NCBI RefSeq assembly: GCF_027942865.1
Contig: NC_134529.1
Span: forward strand, 16,606,467 to 16,670,466
Length of the DNA stretch: 64,000 nucleotides
Direction: 5' to 3'
Origin: Odontesthes bonariensis
Taxonomy: Eukaryota > Chordata > Actinopteri > Atheriniformes > Atherinopsidae
The position numbers and the translations under genes were made by a program. Positions 62,802 through 64,000 of this stretch are shown one piece after another (the stretch's first letter is position 1; the number at the start of each line of letters is the position of its first letter). The notes under the pieces are model-generated. The model saw only the letters and a list, made by a program, of their open reading frames with translations. It was not told where the DNA came from and did not search any database.

Positions 62802-64000
62802 GTGAGTACTGAGCGAAAGCGATAAGGCGAGCGAACGGGAAGAAGTAGGTGCAGGCTTCTTTCAGTTGCAGCGAACGGACTGATATGTTTTTACTCCCTT
62901 CATCTTAGAAACAGTCCAGTGTGATGTTCTCGAGGTGTGGGTGTGTGTGTAGTTGTGTGTTTCTCCAGGTGAAGGTCTCCTCTGATCCCAGGTGAACTCA
63001 TCTCTCTCTGGCTTTTTATTGGCTCCCATCAATACTTCCTTTAAAGCCCTCATGTAAGACTTTTTGAGCAGTTTAGCAAATTTTAACCTCTCGGGCGATT
63101 CTGCAGCAGCGCCGGCTCTTCCTCTGTGTGTTTGCGCGTGCAGTATCAAGAGAGATGTCAGGAAATATCACTGGACATGCGTCCAGCCCTGTGCCTCCTC
63201 CCCTCTTCTGTTGACAGATCGATAGTTATGCATATATAATTGGAAGTCATCATTTATGGCAACCCTCCAAAGCGAGTCATTATCATGTGTAATCTAGCAG
63301 AAAATTACATTTTGACTGGTGTACCAGGAATTGCGGCCAGGAAACAGTGGTCTGTACTGAGCAGGCAAACTAGGGTGAGGGGATGACCAGAAGGTGGGGT
63401 CATTGGAAGAACACCCCGGAGCCTTGGGAAAGGGTTGGGGATGGAAGGAAGGAGGGAGGGAGGGAGGGAGGAAGGGTGTTACATCTTGCCGGAAAGCTGA
63501 AATGTCCCAGAGGTGCACCTCAAAGCATCTGTGTGATGAAATGATTAGGGACAGGAGGGAGTCATGGAAAGAGAGAAAGGATGGAAACAGATATGGGAAG
63601 AATGTGAAAGAAGAAGAGATGGAGGTGGAGAAGTGTGGGCTGAATACTGTCTTCCGCTCTCTGTGGAGCGAGACACTGCCGTGAGATGAGACTGGCTCAC
63701 CTGTGGAGCTGCTGACAGAAGGTGTTAGGCCGAGTTAGAGGGGTGTCTAGATGGATGGGTAGATAGAGATAAAGCCAGAGGCTGAATACATAACACTGTG
63801 GTAGACTTTATTTCAAGAAAAACATGAAAGGATAGCTCTTTTGTCTCTATGTGTTTTGTGTTGATTTGTTTGGTGTAGACATGCTGACACTGAGCCAGAG
63901 GGCAAAATTTGCCACCTGTGGAGATAAAAGTGATATGATGAGAGAGGCTGCATGCTGTTTCTCTGTGTAACTGTGGGTATGTGAAAGTGTTTCTAATAGT
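62802..64000. other. No gene recognised; possible first intron
   Basis: Contains a (GGAG)n run near 63444-63470 and purine-rich sequence to 63640. The plus-strand open frame 63394-63684 is Lys/Glu/Gly-rich because of this composition and resembles no family. Confidence 0.5.

Noticed and set aside
63394-63684. 96-codon plus-strand open frame near the window end
   Set aside because: Composition follows the purine-rich (GGAG)n tract; no family resemblance or splice support.

Overview
The window is vertebrate, almost certainly teleost, nuclear DNA. Its genes are split into many short exons with GT-AG introns. The proteins read most like human ITSN2, FAM228, GNPAT, LPIN1 and GPATCH2. The spacers carry teleost-style repeats: (GT)n and (TA)n microsatellites, hAT and Tc1 remnants, truncated LINEs, and repeat tails in the 'gaatttcccc..ggataaataaagt' and 'gaaaatggatgg' styles. 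Nothing prokaryotic, no CRISPR array and no RNA gene was seen.

Layout. (1) 1-22004, +: the 3' part of intersectin-2 (itsn2), 31 coding exons running from the second EH domain through the coiled coil, SH3A-E, DH, PH and C2 to the stop; the 5' part lies outside. (2) 22669-25950, -: a fam228-family gene, tail to tail with itsn2. (3) 26684-27887, +: a two-exon gene for a 193-residue membrane-type protein that I do not recognise, head to head with fam228. (4) 28821-37062, -: gnpat, 15 coding exons, peroxisomal dihydroxyacetone-phosphate acyltransferase ending in the targeting tripeptide ARL. (5) 39364-47821, -: lpin1, 19 coding exons plus a non-coding first exon near 49733, with a palindromic CRE just upstream. 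(6) 53949-60362, +: gpatch2, 10 exons. (7) 60363-64000: gpatch2 3' region, then a possible 5' exon of another gene ending at 62801.

Gene models were assembled by hand by joining exons at GT-AG (once GC-AG) sites. The phases close exactly: itsn2 at least 1455 aa, fam228 281, the unknown gene 193, gnpat 676, lpin1 880 and gpatch2 529. Comparisons with human proteins come from memory of the families, not from an alignment.

The genes do not form one system. Two neighbours, gnpat (first step of ether-lipid synthesis) and lpin1 (phosphatidate phosphatase and nuclear co-regulator), both act in glycerolipid synthesis; the others concern endocytosis and Cdc42 activation (itsn2) and nuclear G-patch biology (gpatch2). 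The most interesting points are isoform-related sequence in itsn2, an in-frame open GC-AG intron in gnpat, two eroded SH3 domains in itsn2, a conserved-looking fam228 motif now lying in an intron, the unrecognised membrane gene, and a datable-looking hAT insertion with intact ends.
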